NCBI GenBank assembly: GCA_964570285.1
Contig: CAZMXP010000006.1
Coordinates: 1-64,000, forward strand
DNA: 64,000 nt
Source: CAZMXP01 sp964570285
Lineage (GTDB): Bacteria; Planctomycetota; PLA2
Direction: 5' to 3'
A model generated the notes under the pieces. It was not told the DNA's origin and did no database searches. It saw nothing but the letters and a program-made list of their open reading frames with translations. The first letter of the stretch is position 1; every line of letters begins with the position of its first letter. Positions 25,097-33,792 of the stretch are shown one piece after another. A program made the position numbers and the translations under genes.

Positions 25097-25807
25097 CTAC
25101 GGCGACCAGCGAGGGGGGCGCTTCTCGAGGAAGGAGCGCACCCCCTCTTCGCAGTCCCGCAGCGGCAGCAGGCGCTCGACGTAGATCCGCTCCGCGGCCT
25201 CGAGCGAGCCGGCGCGCATCGCGGCCTTCGTCGCGCGCAGCACCTCCGGGCTCTTCGCCAGCAGCGACGCGAGGAACGGCGCCGGGTCGCCGGCGCCCGC
25301 GATCAGCCCCCAGCGCACGGCCGTCGCCGCGTCGATGCGGCCGCCCGTCGCGATCATCTCGACGGCGCGCGCCCAGCCCACGCGGCGGGGCAGCAGCGCC
25401 GCGGCCACCGGCGGGAAGCAGCCCACGTCGATCTCCGGCTGGCCGAAGCGCGCGGTCGGCGCGGCATAGGCGAGATCGCACGCGAGCACGAGTTCCATGC
25501 CGCCGCCGAGCGCGTCGCCGCGCACGTCGGCGACCGTGATGCCGTCGAGCGCGAGCAGCCCGCGGACCGCGCGGTGGAAGGACGCGAGCATCGCCGGGGC
25601 GCGCTCGCGGGTGTGGTCCCCGATGTCGTTGCCGGCGCTGAAGCACCGGCCCTCCGCGTCGAGCACGACGACCGCGGCCCCCCGGACCCCCCCCGAATCG
25701 ACCGCGGCGGCGAGGAGGTCGAGGTGCGCCTGGTCGAGGATGTTCAGGGGCGGCCGCGCGAGGGTGATCCTCGCGAGCCGCCCCTCGACCGCGACGCGGA
25801 TCGGCAC
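25097..25807 (-). CDS. Crotonase-family, cyclohexadienoyl-CoA hydratase-like
   Basis: A 236-residue crotonase with GTG start. It shows RCFSAGNDIGDH, GDALGGGMELVLACD and FGQPEIDVGCFPPVAAALLP. The last segment (GQPEI.VG.FPPVAAALLP) closely resembles cyclohexa-1,5-diene-1-carbonyl-CoA hydratases of the anaerobic benzoyl-CoA pathway, as far as I can recall that family. If so, it would hydrate a dienoyl-CoA. No benzoyl-CoA reductase genes are in the window, so the assignment stays tentative. It follows the next crotonase by 9 nt. Confidence 0.75.
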   Translation of the reverse strand: MPIRVAVEGRLARITLARPPLNILDQAHLDLLAAAVDSGGVRGAAVVVLDAEGRCFSAGNDIGDHTRERAPAMLASFHRAVRGLLALDGITVADVRGDALGGGMELVLACDLAYAAPTARFGQPEIDVGCFPPVAAALLPRRVGWARAVEMIATGGRIDAATAVRWGLIAGAGDPAPFLASLLAKSPEVLRATKAAMRAGSLEAAERIYVERLLPLRDCEEGVRSFLEKRPPRWSP

Positions 25808-25816
25808 GAGGCGCGC

Positions 25817-26614
25817 CTACTTGCCGGTGAACTCGGGCTTGTTCTTCTGCACGTACGCGTTGAGGCCGATCTTCGCGTCGGCGCTGCTGAAGAGCTTCGC
25901 CTGGAGCTCGCGCTCGAGCGCGAGGCCGTACTCGAGCGGCACCTCGGTGCCGGTCTGCACCGCGCGCTTGATGTGGCCGACGGCCATGCTCGCCTTGTTG
26001 GGCGGCACGAACTGCTTCGCGTACTCGTAGACCTGCGCCATGAAGGACTCGGCGTCCTTCGCGTCGAAGACCTTGTTCACGATGCCGAGCTTCTGCGCGT
26101 CCTCGAAGGAGAAGTTGGTCCCCTCGACCATCAGCTCGATCGCCTTGCTCTTGCCGACGATGCGGGCGAGGCGCTGCGTGCCGCCGGTGCCGGGCAGCAC
26201 GCCGAGCGACACCTCGGGCAGGCCGGTCATGCCGCCCCCCTTGCGCGCGATGCGCAGGTCGCACGCCATCGCGTACTCGAGGCCGCCGCCGACGCAGTGG
26301 CCGTTCAGCGCGGCGATGGTCAGCTTCGGCGTCTGCTCGAGGCGCGAGAGCGTCTCGTTGGCGTGCAGGCAGAAGTAGTACTTGAAGGTCGGATCCACGC
26401 TCGCGAGCATCTTGATGTTGGCGCCCGCGCAGAAGAACCTGTCCCCCGCGCCGCGCAGCACGATCACGTGCACGCCCGTGTCGAAGCGCGCCTTGATGAT
26501 GGCCGCGTCGACCTGGCTGTTCATCTCGTAGGTGTAGCCGTTGACCGGCGGGTCATCGAGGGTGATCGTCGCGACGCCGTCGCGAACGCTGTACTGGACC
26601 AGATCTACGCCCAT
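25817..26614 (-). CDS. Enoyl-CoA hydratase
   Basis: A 265-residue enoyl-CoA hydratase. Motifs: RFFCAGANIKML, NGHCVGGGLEYAMACD (first catalytic Glu) and GLPEVSLGVLPGTGGTQRL (second). It ends NKPEFTGK. The 5' region shows a real leader: TAGAAT on the minus strand (26639-26634), then a 20-nt leader with CAGGAG before ATG. The following crotonase overlaps closely, so this is the first gene of a two-gene operon likely working on consecutive acyl-CoA steps or different chain types. Confidence 0.9.
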   Translation of the reverse strand: MGVDLVQYSVRDGVATITLDDPPVNGYTYEMNSQVDAAIIKARFDTGVHVIVLRGAGDRFFCAGANIKMLASVDPTFKYYFCLHANETLSRLEQTPKLTIAALNGHCVGGGLEYAMACDLRIARKGGGMTGLPEVSLGVLPGTGGTQRLARIVGKSKAIELMVEGTNFSFEDAQKLGIVNKVFDAKDAESFMAQVYEYAKQFVPPNKASMAVGHIKRAVQTGTEVPLEYGLALERELQAKLFSSADAKIGLNAYVQKNKPEFTGK

Positions 26615-26645
26615 GGCAATCTCCTGAAAGACGGATTCTAGCAGC

Positions 26646-27035
26646 CTATGCAACTAGCCCGGCCGCGAACGCAACGAGCCCCTTCGCCACCATCAGCCCG
26701 CGCCCCCACGCCGCCATCCGCCGCAGGAAGCGCCATTCCTCCTCCCACTTGGCATCGTGGTCGGCGCGACGCACCGCGGCCTCGAGCGACGGCAGGAGCA
26801 CCGCGCGGTCGTAGAGGCCGATCGCCACCATCAGGCAGACGAGCAGCAGCGCGAGCGCCCACGCGAGGCCGTACCCGACGCGCCCGAAGAGCAGCGCCGC
26901 CGCCGCGATCGTGCCCGCCCACGTCCCGGCGAGGTCGACCTTCGGCGCGAGCCGGTGCGCGCGCACCGTGCCGATCAGCAGCAAGAGCCAGAGGCCCATC
27001 GTGACCGCGAAGAGGAGTCGCGCCGCGGGCGTCAC
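26646..27035 (-). CDS. Small integral membrane protein
   Basis: A 129-residue protein with about four membrane helices: LLFAVTMGLWLLLLIGTV, WAGTIAAAALLFGRVGYG, WALALLLVCLMVAIGLY and a last GLMVAKGLVAFAAGLVA after a charged linker (WEEEWRFLRR). GTG start overlaps the stop of the upstream gene (GTGA at 27035), so it is co-translated with the propeller-like protein. I do not recognise the family. Confidence 0.7.
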   Translation of the reverse strand: MTPAARLLFAVTMGLWLLLLIGTVRAHRLAPKVDLAGTWAGTIAAAALLFGRVGYGLAWALALLLVCLMVAIGLYDRAVLLPSLEAAVRRADHDAKWEEEWRFLRRMAAWGRGLMVAKGLVAFAAGLVA

Positions 27036-27730
27036 TCGGTGCACGAGGGAAGGGCGAAGCGCGGGCCTTCGCCCTCCGCTGCAGGGACATGCGCGGTCAG
27101 GTCGACGAGCCCTTCGGCGGCAAGGCCGAAGAGCCGCGTGCCGCGCCGGGCGAGGTCCACCAGTGCGAAGGGAAGGGGGCGGGGGGGATCGGGCGCCTCG
27201 CCGAAGACGCGGACGAGGCGCAAGCCGCATCCGACATAGAGCGCGCCGTCGGGGCCGATGCAGGCGGCGGTGGGCTCCCCCGGGAGCGCGACCGTGCGCG
27301 CGACGGTGAAGCCGTCCCGGCCCGGACGCATCCTCACGGCGCGGCAGCCGCCAAGCAGCCAGAGCGCGCCCGACTCGACCGCGAGCGCCGCGACGCCGGG
27401 GAGCGGAGGCTCGCGGTAGTGGACGGGGGGGTCGCCCAAGAGGGAGAAGACGATTCCGTCCGAGGCGACGGATTCGGGGGGGTAGCCGACCACCGGCGTT
27501 CCGGAGGGGAGGACCCCGCCGAACAAGGGGGTCTGACCCCGCTTGACCAGAAGTATCGGCTGTTCCGATAGCCAACGCGCGCTGCAGGCGACTTCCGGCA
27601 GCTGCTGTTCCGATTCCCCCTCGATCCGCAGCCTCCTTCCCCCGCGATCGAGGAGCAGCCCCCGTCCCCCCGCCGAAAAGTCCAGCGAAACCGGCTCCTC
27701 GACCGCGACCCTCGCGAACGGCACTTCCAT
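27032..27730 (-). CDS. Unrecognised beta-rich protein, propeller-like
   Basis: A 232-residue protein rich in beta strand and Gly/Asp turns (GGRGLLLDRGGRRLRIEGE, VAALAVESGALWLLGGCRAV, AACIGPDGALYVGCG), suggestive of half a WD/NHL-type propeller. No signal peptide or catalytic motif was recognised. The sequence contains the GGGGTCAGACCCC core (27528-27540), encoding KRGQTPLF. It diverges from the serine protease gene at 27758 with a 27-bp gap. Confidence 0.6.
   Translation of the reverse strand: MEVPFARVAVEEPVSLDFSAGGRGLLLDRGGRRLRIEGESEQQLPEVACSARWLSEQPILLVKRGQTPLFGGVLPSGTPVVGYPPESVASDGIVFSLLGDPPVHYREPPLPGVAALAVESGALWLLGGCRAVRMRPGRDGFTVARTVALPGEPTAACIGPDGALYVGCGLRLVRVFGEAPDPPRPLPFALVDLARRGTRLFGLAAEGLVDLTAHVPAAEGEGPRFALPSCTE
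27527..27540 (-). repeat. GGGGTCAGACCCC core inside a coding region
   Basis: The 13-bp palindrome seen in the repeats at 14062 and 34354 occurs here in-frame in the propeller-like gene, without the rest of the 60-bp unit. Confidence 0.5.
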
Positions 27731-27744
27731 CGCCCCGAAGTCTA

Positions 27745-27750
27745 TAGAAT
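27745..27750 (+). promoter_or_regulatory. Putative -10 (TAGAAT), leaderless geometry
   Basis: TATAGAAT ends 7 nt before the GTG of the trypsin-like protease gene at 27758. Confidence 0.5.
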
Positions 27751-27757
27751 CCGCGCC

Positions 27758-29263
27758 GTGAGACGAGTCCTCGGCGCCCTGGTCCTCGCGGCGGCGGCCT
27801 GCGGCGGCAAGCCGGAGTCCGTGCGGCCCCTCAGCGATTTCGCCGTGATGCGTGCCCAGCCCGCCGTCTTCATGCTCTACGCGTACGGCAAACTCGAATT
27901 CCTCGTGCCGACGCTCTACGGACTCTCGCAGGAGACCCCGGGAGCGACGCCGCGCGTGCTGCGGGAGTACGCCGCCGCCGACCCGGGCGGCCTCTCGCAG
28001 CCGGCGTGGTGCTGGCAGCGCATCTGCACCGAGCCGGCCACCTACCTCTGGGCCGCCACGATCCGGCGGGAGAAGATCTCCTTCGAGAACGAGCTCTTCG
28101 GCTCGGGGACGGCCTTCGCCGTGGACGACTCCGGAACGCTCGTCACGAACGCGCATGTCGTCGAGCCGCCCGATGCGTCGATCCTCGCCTCCACCGACAG
28201 CGGTCTCGGCTACTTCGTGCCGCAGCTCAACGCGATGATCGCCAGGATCTCGGAGGCGATCGGCGGCGGGCTTCCCGCCGAGCTGGTGCCGCTCTTCGTC
28301 GAGAGGGTCGGGGCTTGGTACCTGCGCTCCTGTTATCTCGCGTCCGCGACAGTCGATGACCCGCGGCTGGCTACGCGGATGAAGCCCGACTGGCCGGAGC
28401 TGCGCCTGCGCCAGAAGGGGAGCCTCGCGGCGCAGATCCTCGAGGGGAAGTCGCTCGCGCAGCTCTATGTGCCTCCCCCCGACACCGTCAGCGCGACGGT
28501 CAAGGCGCGCGGCGAGGTCTACCCGGGCAAGGATCTCGCGATCCTCCATGCGCCGAGCATCGGCGGCGCGCTGATCAGCCTGCCGCTCGGCGACTCCGAC
28601 GAGGTCGAACTGGGCACGCGCATCCACGCGCTCGGCTTCCCCGGTGCCGCGATCATCGACGGCGTCGATGCGAAGGAGGCGCAGTTCCGCGTCATCAGCC
28701 ACGACGGGATCCTGGATCAGAAGCTCCGGATGAGCGGCGGCTGGGACGCGTTCCACATGACCGCATCGATCAACCACGGCGACAGCGGCGGGCCGGTCAT
28801 CGACGGCAGCGGCACCGTCGTCGCGGTCAACGTCGCCGGCAACGACCAGGCGGCGGCCCAGACCCTCGCGATCCCGGTCAACATCCTGAAGGAGTTCCTC
28901 GCGCTGCACCAGACGAAGGTGCAGACCGGCCCGGCCACGGCAGCCTGGACGCGCGCCATCGACGAATACCGCAAGGGCAACTACCGCGAGGCACGCAGCG
29001 CGGCCGTCGACATCCTGAAGTTGCGCCAGAAACCGCTCTCGACGATCCACAACATCCAATCGATGAAGGCGAGCGAGGACCCCTACGTGCGCGCGCTGAT
29101 CGACCGCTGCACGAAGGCGATCGACCAGGGGAAGGACCCCGAGGGCAAGCTGGCACAGATCTGGGTCTACGTTCGCATCCTCCCGCTGCCGGTGCAGATC
29201 CTCGGCGGTCTCCTGGTCTTGCGGCTGCTCGTCTGGATGTTCGGCAAGCTGTTCCGCGGCTAG
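27758..29263 (+). CDS. Trypsin-like serine protease lipoprotein with C-terminal membrane helix
   Basis: A 501-residue protein: lipoprotein signal ALVLAAAAC, then a trypsin/Deg-like fold with TNAHVVEPP (His), GKDLAILHAP (Asp) and NHGDSGGPVIDGSG (Ser), so the triad is complete. About 100 residues inserted between His and Asp (through LNAMIARISEAIG) are unusual for Deg proteases. The C terminus has helical repeats (KGNYREARSAAVDILK) and ends with a membrane helix (LPVQILGGLLVLRLLVWMF). No PDZ domain was seen. Likely an exported, membrane-anchored protease. Confidence 0.85.
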   Translation: MRRVLGALVLAAAACGGKPESVRPLSDFAVMRAQPAVFMLYAYGKLEFLVPTLYGLSQETPGATPRVLREYAAADPGGLSQPAWCWQRICTEPATYLWAATIRREKISFENELFGSGTAFAVDDSGTLVTNAHVVEPPDASILASTDSGLGYFVPQLNAMIARISEAIGGGLPAELVPLFVERVGAWYLRSCYLASATVDDPRLATRMKPDWPELRLRQKGSLAAQILEGKSLAQLYVPPPDTVSATVKARGEVYPGKDLAILHAPSIGGALISLPLGDSDEVELGTRIHALGFPGAAIIDGVDAKEAQFRVISHDGILDQKLRMSGGWDAFHMTASINHGDSGGPVIDGSGTVVAVNVAGNDQAAAQTLAIPVNILKEFLALHQTKVQTGPATAAWTRAIDEYRKGNYREARSAAVDILKLRQKPLSTIHNIQSMKASEDPYVRALIDRCTKAIDQGKDPEGKLAQIWVYVRILPLPVQILGGLLVLRLLVWMFGKLFRG

Positions 29264-29326
29264 CCGAAAGGGATCGAAGGGGGGCGCGGGGGCAGGCCGG
29301 TGCAATCCCCCGCCGGCTCGCTCGAA

Positions 29327-29332
29327 TACAAT
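29327..29332 (+). promoter_or_regulatory. Putative -10 (TACAAT), leaderless geometry
   Basis: TACAAT ends 6 nt before the GTG at 29339. Confidence 0.5.
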
Positions 29333-29338
29333 CCACGC

Positions 29339-30271
29339 GTGCGCAGAGTGGTGATGGCCGTGCTGATGGCTGCTCTCGTTTGCCGCGGCGGGGAGGCCAC
29401 CGACTCCGAGGCCCGCCGCGCCGACTGGCTGAAGCGGATCGCAGCACGACCGCATCCCGATCTCGCGACACTGGCCGCACGCGCGCGCAAGGGCTCGGAG
29501 GGCGCGTTCGAGGACGTGCTCAGGTTGCGGCAGGGGGGCGGCGCCGATGCGGTCCCGGCCCTGATCGAGATCCTCGAAACCCAGCCGAGCCCGACAGGGA
29601 TCTGCGGCATGGCCGCGGCTCAGGCGCTCTTCCGGATCGGGGGCGAAGCGGCAGATGCGAAGTTGCGTGCCACGCTGGGAGGCGATGTCTATCCGTGGGA
29701 GAGCGCCGTGAACTACGCGTTCCATTGGCGCATGGAGGACGGACTTCGGGACCGGTTCTTCGCCGAGTACCTCGTGCGCTCGACCAACGCGGCGGTCACG
29801 GCGCGCCTCGCCTGCGACCGTGTCCGCGCAAAGCGGGGCGAGGATGTCACCTTCACGCTGACATTGACGAATGTGACCGCCGACGGGCTCGCGCTCGCGC
29901 CGTGCCAAGGCAGACTCGACGCGGATCTCGTGCTGCGGGAGAAGGATGGCCCGTTCGCCTGGGTTCGTCGGGTCGACGTATGCGACCCTGGCGCCCTTCA
30001 CCCCCCTCCGTGGCGGACGCTCGCATCGGGGCAGACGGTCGAGTTCCGGTTCGTGCGCGCATTCCTTCCCGTCAAGGGAGGCGGCGGGCGGTTCCGGCCC
30101 CACGGCATCGTGCGCGAACTCAACGTCGGGACGGAGACCGGGGCCCCGGGCGCCTTCGAGGTCATCGGCGTCTTCTCCCGCACCTATGCGCACGGCGAGG
30201 GGGAGCCCCCGAAGCCGCCGTGGCTCGGCCGCGCGGTCTCTCCCCCGATCCCCCTCTCGATCACCGACTGA
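29339..30271 (+). CDS. Exported protein with HEAT-like N-terminal helices
   Basis: A 310-residue protein. The GTG at 29339 gives a signal peptide VRRVVMAVLMAALVCRGGEA. The mature N-terminal third looks helical (AARARKGSEGAFEDVLRL, VPALIEILETQPSP), like HEAT units; the rest is a beta-rich immunoglobulin-like region (FTLTLTNVTADGLALAP, FRFVRAFLPVKGG). No catalytic motif recognised. Preceded by TACAAT. It lies between the protease and the succinate dehydrogenase operon. Confidence 0.7.
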   Translation: MRRVVMAVLMAALVCRGGEATDSEARRADWLKRIAARPHPDLATLAARARKGSEGAFEDVLRLRQGGGADAVPALIEILETQPSPTGICGMAAAQALFRIGGEAADAKLRATLGGDVYPWESAVNYAFHWRMEDGLRDRFFAEYLVRSTNAAVTARLACDRVRAKRGEDVTFTLTLTNVTADGLALAPCQGRLDADLVLREKDGPFAWVRRVDVCDPGALHPPPWRTLASGQTVEFRFVRAFLPVKGGGGRFRPHGIVRELNVGTETGAPGAFEVIGVFSRTYAHGEGEPPKPPWLGRAVSPPIPLSITD

Positions 30272-30296
30272 CCCGCCTCCCCCCCGCCTCCGGCGC

Positions 30297-30325
30297 TTGA
30301 CAATCCGCGGGACGGGCCGTATTCC
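30297..30325 (+). promoter_or_regulatory. Sigma-70-type promoter of the sdh operon
   Basis: TTGACA (30297-30302) is separated by exactly 17 nt from TATTCC (30320-30325), about 63 nt upstream of the ATG at 30388; GGGAG lies at about 30371. This is the best consensus promoter in the window. Confidence 0.7.
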
Positions 30326-30387
30326 CTACCCGGCAACTCCACGGCGGTGAGCGTGGGACTTCCCCTTACCTGGGAGCGGTGCAGTTC

Positions 30388-31200
30388 ATGGCGCAGGTCG
30401 AATCGGTGCCGGCCACGTCGGGGTCGGGTGGCTGCGGTTTCGGCGCCACGGCGCGCCGCGACGCGTGGTGGGCGGGTCCGCTGGCGACGGGGCTCGGCCT
30501 CGCGGCCTTTGTCGTCTACTCCACGGCGCGCGCGCTGCTCAACTCGAACTACGAACTCGGGATCGGCAGCCACTCCGGCATCCTGCCCGACCACGCCTAC
30601 CTGCTCTCGCCCTTCTATTCGCCGCTGCTCGTGCTGCCCGCTTCGCTGGCGTGGATCTCGCCGGCCTTCCTGATCCTCTGGGCGCCCGGCGGCTTCCGGC
30701 TCACCTGCTACTACTATCGCAAGGCCTACTATCGCGCCTTCCTGCTCGACCCGGTGGCGTGCGCCGTCGGCGAGCCTTCGAGCCTCTGCGGCTTCAAGCG
30801 CGGGCTCGCCTACAAGGGCGAGACGCGGATCCTGCTCTTCCAGAACCTGCACCGGTACTTCCTCTACATCGCGCTGGGCTTCCTCGTGCTGCTCTGGCTC
30901 GACGTGGTCCACGCGACGCACTGGCGCAACGGCTTCGGCGTCAGCGTGGGCACGCTGGTGCTCGCCGTCAACACGTCGCTGCTGACGCTCTACACCTTCT
31001 CCTGCCACTCGCTGCGGCACCTCGTCGGGGGGCGCCTCGACCGCCTCTCGCAGACGCGCCATCGCCTCTGGGCGTGGGTCTCCGGGCTCAACCGGCACCA
31101 CATGTTCTTCGCCTGGACGAGCCTCTTCGGCGTCGGCTTCGCCGACTTCTACGTCTGGATGGTGGCGTCGGGCCGCATCACCGACTTTCGGTTCATCTGA
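30388..31200 (+). CDS. sdhC: Succinate dehydrogenase/fumarate reductase membrane anchor
   Basis: A 270-residue membrane subunit with about five helices (GPLATGLGLAAFVVYST, LLVLPASLAWISPAFLILW, YFLYIALGFLVLLWLDV, VGTLVLAVNTSLLTLYTF, FFAWTSLFGVGFADFYVWM). It has His residues suited to heme (LHRYFLY, CHSLRHLVGG, NRHHMFF). It is directly upstream of SdhA and SdhB, and resembles the long non-classical cytochrome b anchors I recall from Actinobacteria and Acidobacteria. Alternative GTG start at 30379. Confidence 0.85.
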   Translation: MAQVESVPATSGSGGCGFGATARRDAWWAGPLATGLGLAAFVVYSTARALLNSNYELGIGSHSGILPDHAYLLSPFYSPLLVLPASLAWISPAFLILWAPGGFRLTCYYYRKAYYRAFLLDPVACAVGEPSSLCGFKRGLAYKGETRILLFQNLHRYFLYIALGFLVLLWLDVVHATHWRNGFGVSVGTLVLAVNTSLLTLYTFSCHSLRHLVGGRLDRLSQTRHRLWAWVSGLNRHHMFFAWTSLFGVGFADFYVWMVASGRITDFRFI

Positions 31201-31209
31201 TTGACTGCC

Positions 31210-33012
31210 ATGGACAAGTACGAGACGCACGAGTACGACGTGCTCGTGATCGGCGCCGGGGGCGCCGGCTTGCGGGCGGCCATCGAGGCCTCCGCCGCAG
31301 GCGCGAGGACGGCGCTGGTCTGCAAGTCGCTCCTGGGCAAGGCGCACACGGTGATGGCCGAGGGAGGCATCGCCGCGGCGCTCGCCAGCGTCGATGCGCG
31401 GGACGGCTGGCAGGTCCACTTCCGCGATACGATGAAGGGCGGCAAGTACCTGAACCAGTGGCGGATGGCCCAGCTGCACGCGCAGGAGGCGCCCGCCCGC
31501 GTGCTGGAGTTGCAGGAGTGGGGCGCCGTCTTCGACCGCACGCCGGCGGGCGGCATCCTGCAGCGCAACTTCGGCGGCCACCAGTTCGCCCGCCTCGCGC
31601 ACGTCGGCGACCGGACGGGACTCGAGATGATCCGCACCTTGCAGGATCGCGGCGTGCACCAGGGCATCGACGTCCATATGGAATGCACGATGCGCTGGAT
31701 CCTGAAGGAGGGCGACCATGTCGCCGGCGCCTTCGGCTACTGGCGCGACTCGGGGCGGTTCGTTCTCTTCCGCGCGAAGGCGATCGTGCTCGCGACGGGC
31801 GGCATCGGCCGCTGCTGGGAGATCAACTCCAACTCGTGGGAGTACACCGCGGACGGCCACGCGATGGCGCTCTGGGCGCAGGCGGACCTGATCGACATGG
31901 AGTTCGTGCAGTTCCATCCCACCGGGATGGTCTGGCCGCCCAGCGTGCGCGGCACGCTGATCACCGAGGGGGTGCGGGGGGAAGGCGGAGTGCTGAAGAA
32001 CAGCCTCGGCCAGCGCTTCATGTTCGACAACGTGCCCGAGATGTACAAGGCCGAGTTCGCCGACACCGAGGAGGAGGCGAACCGCTGGATCGAGGCGGTG
32101 GTTGCCGGCCGCGCCCCCGAAGCGCGCCGCCCGCCCGAACTGCTGACGCGCGACGTCGTCGCGCGGGCGATCCGCCGCGAGGTGCGGGCCGGCCGCGGCT
32201 CGCCGCACGGCGGCGTCTTCCTCGATATCGCGTCGCGGCGCAGCGCCGCGGAGATCGTCCGCAAGCTGCCGGGCATGTACCACCAGTTCAAGCAGTTGGC
32301 CGACGTCGACATCACGAGGGAGCCGATGGAGGTCGGCCCCACCTGCCACTACATGATGGGCGGCGTGCGCGTCCATCCGGAGACGCAGGAGTCCACGGTC
32401 CGCGGGCTCTTCGCGGCGGGCGAGGTCGGCGGCGGCATGCACGGGGCCAACCGGCTCGGGGGCAACTCGCTGTCGGACCTGCTCGTCTTCGGCAAGCGCG
32501 CCGGCGAGTTCGCCGCCAAGCACGCGCGCCAGGCGCGGCTGCACGCGATCGACGCGGAGGAGGTCGCCCGGGTGGCGCGGCGGTCGCTCGAGCCGTTCGA
32601 GCGGACCTCCGGCGAGAACCCCTACGCGCTGCACGAGCAGCTGCAAGCGATGATGCAGAAGCTGGTCGGGATCGTGCGGTCCGAGGGGGACCTGAAGCTC
32701 GCCCTCGAGGAGCTCGCGAAGCTGAGGGCGCGCGCCGCGCAGGTCAAGGTCGGCGGCAACATCCAGTACAACCCCGGCTGGCACCTCGCGCTCGACCTGA
32801 CGAACATGATCGACATCAGCGAGGCCGTCACGCGGGCCGCGCTGGAGCGCACCGAGAGCCGCGGCGGACACACGCGCGAGGACTTCCCCGAGACCGACCC
32901 CGCCTGGGGCAAGTGCAACCTGCTCATCCGCCAGAGGGGCGAGACCCTCTCGGTCTCCCGGGAACCGCTGCCCGAGCTGCCCGAGGAGTTGCGGGCGCTG
33001 CTGAAGGACTAG
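31210..33012 (+). CDS. sdhA: Succinate dehydrogenase/fumarate reductase flavoprotein subunit
   Basis: A 600-residue FAD subunit. Signatures: DVLVIGAGGAGLRAAIEAS at the N terminus, the FAD-histidine motif SLLGKAHTVMAEGGIAA (about 46), RTGLEMIRTLQDRG, substrate-site EFVQFHPTGMVWP, MEVGPTCHYMMGGVRVH and the LFAAGEVGGGMHGANRLGGN loop. Converts succinate to fumarate with electrons passed to SdhB. A TTG at 31201 is an alternative start, but ATG 31210 better fits the conserved N terminus. Confidence 0.95.
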   Translation: MDKYETHEYDVLVIGAGGAGLRAAIEASAAGARTALVCKSLLGKAHTVMAEGGIAAALASVDARDGWQVHFRDTMKGGKYLNQWRMAQLHAQEAPARVLELQEWGAVFDRTPAGGILQRNFGGHQFARLAHVGDRTGLEMIRTLQDRGVHQGIDVHMECTMRWILKEGDHVAGAFGYWRDSGRFVLFRAKAIVLATGGIGRCWEINSNSWEYTADGHAMALWAQADLIDMEFVQFHPTGMVWPPSVRGTLITEGVRGEGGVLKNSLGQRFMFDNVPEMYKAEFADTEEEANRWIEAVVAGRAPEARRPPELLTRDVVARAIRREVRAGRGSPHGGVFLDIASRRSAAEIVRKLPGMYHQFKQLADVDITREPMEVGPTCHYMMGGVRVHPETQESTVRGLFAAGEVGGGMHGANRLGGNSLSDLLVFGKRAGEFAAKHARQARLHAIDAEEVARVARRSLEPFERTSGENPYALHEQLQAMMQKLVGIVRSEGDLKLALEELAKLRARAAQVKVGGNIQYNPGWHLALDLTNMIDISEAVTRAALERTESRGGHTREDFPETDPAWGKCNLLIRQRGETLSVSREPLPELPEELRALLKD

Positions 33013-33037
33013 CCCGAACCGGATCCGGAGCAAACCC

Positions 33038-33775
33038 ATGGCCGACCAAGCGACCCTCAGCATCTACCGCGGCGACAACAGCGCGGGCGAGATGGTCAAC
33101 TACTCGGTGCCGCTGGAGCCCGGGATGGTGGTCCTCGACGCGGTGCATGCGCTGCAGGCGTCGCAGGCCTCCGACCTCGCCTGCCGCTGGAACTGCAAGG
33201 CCGGCCGCTGCGGCTCCTGCGGCGCCGAGGTCAACGGCAAGCCCCGCCTGCTCTGCATGGACCGGATGGACAAGTACCCGCCCGGCCAGCCGATCACGAT
33301 CCGGCCGATGAAGACCTTCCCGGTCATCAAGGACCTCGCCTGCGACGTCTCCTGGAACTACAAGGTCAACCGCAAGATCCCCGCCTTCAAGCCGCGCGCG
33401 GGGACCGACTGGAAGTTCTCCCAGGCCGAGGCCGACCGGGTGCAGGAGTTCCGCAAGTGCATCGAGTGCTTCCTCTGCCAGAACGTCTGCCACGTGCTGC
33501 GCGAGCACGGGCAGGAGGCGGCGTTCGGAGGCCCGCGGTTCTTCGTCCGCCTCGCGGGGCTCGAGATGCACCCGATCGACGGCGAGGACCGCAGCGCGCT
33601 GATCAAGAACGACATGGGCATCGGCTTCTGCAACATCACGAAGTGTTGCACCGAGGTCTGCCCCGAGAGCATCCAGATCACCGACAACGCGATCATCCCG
33701 CTCAAGGAGCGGATCGTGGACCGGTACTACGATCCGGTCCTCTGGCTCTGGCGCAAGCTCACCGGAAAGAAGTGA
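33038..33775 (+). CDS. sdhB: Succinate dehydrogenase/fumarate reductase iron-sulfur subunit
   Basis: A 245-residue protein with the three cluster-binding blocks of SdhB/FrdB: CRWNCKAGRCGSCGAEVNGK (with C) for [2Fe-2S], CIECFLCQNVC for [4Fe-4S] and CNITKCCTEVCPESI for the other cluster. It is encoded 26 bp after SdhA with an AGC-rich RBS (CCGGAGC). Completes the A/B/C complex, passing electrons to the quinone pool. Confidence 0.95.
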   Translation: MADQATLSIYRGDNSAGEMVNYSVPLEPGMVVLDAVHALQASQASDLACRWNCKAGRCGSCGAEVNGKPRLLCMDRMDKYPPGQPITIRPMKTFPVIKDLACDVSWNYKVNRKIPAFKPRAGTDWKFSQAEADRVQEFRKCIECFLCQNVCHVLREHGQEAAFGGPRFFVRLAGLEMHPIDGEDRSALIKNDMGIGFCNITKCCTEVCPESIQITDNAIIPLKERIVDRYYDPVLWLWRKLTGKK

Positions 33776-33792
33776 CCGACGGGAGGGCCCCG

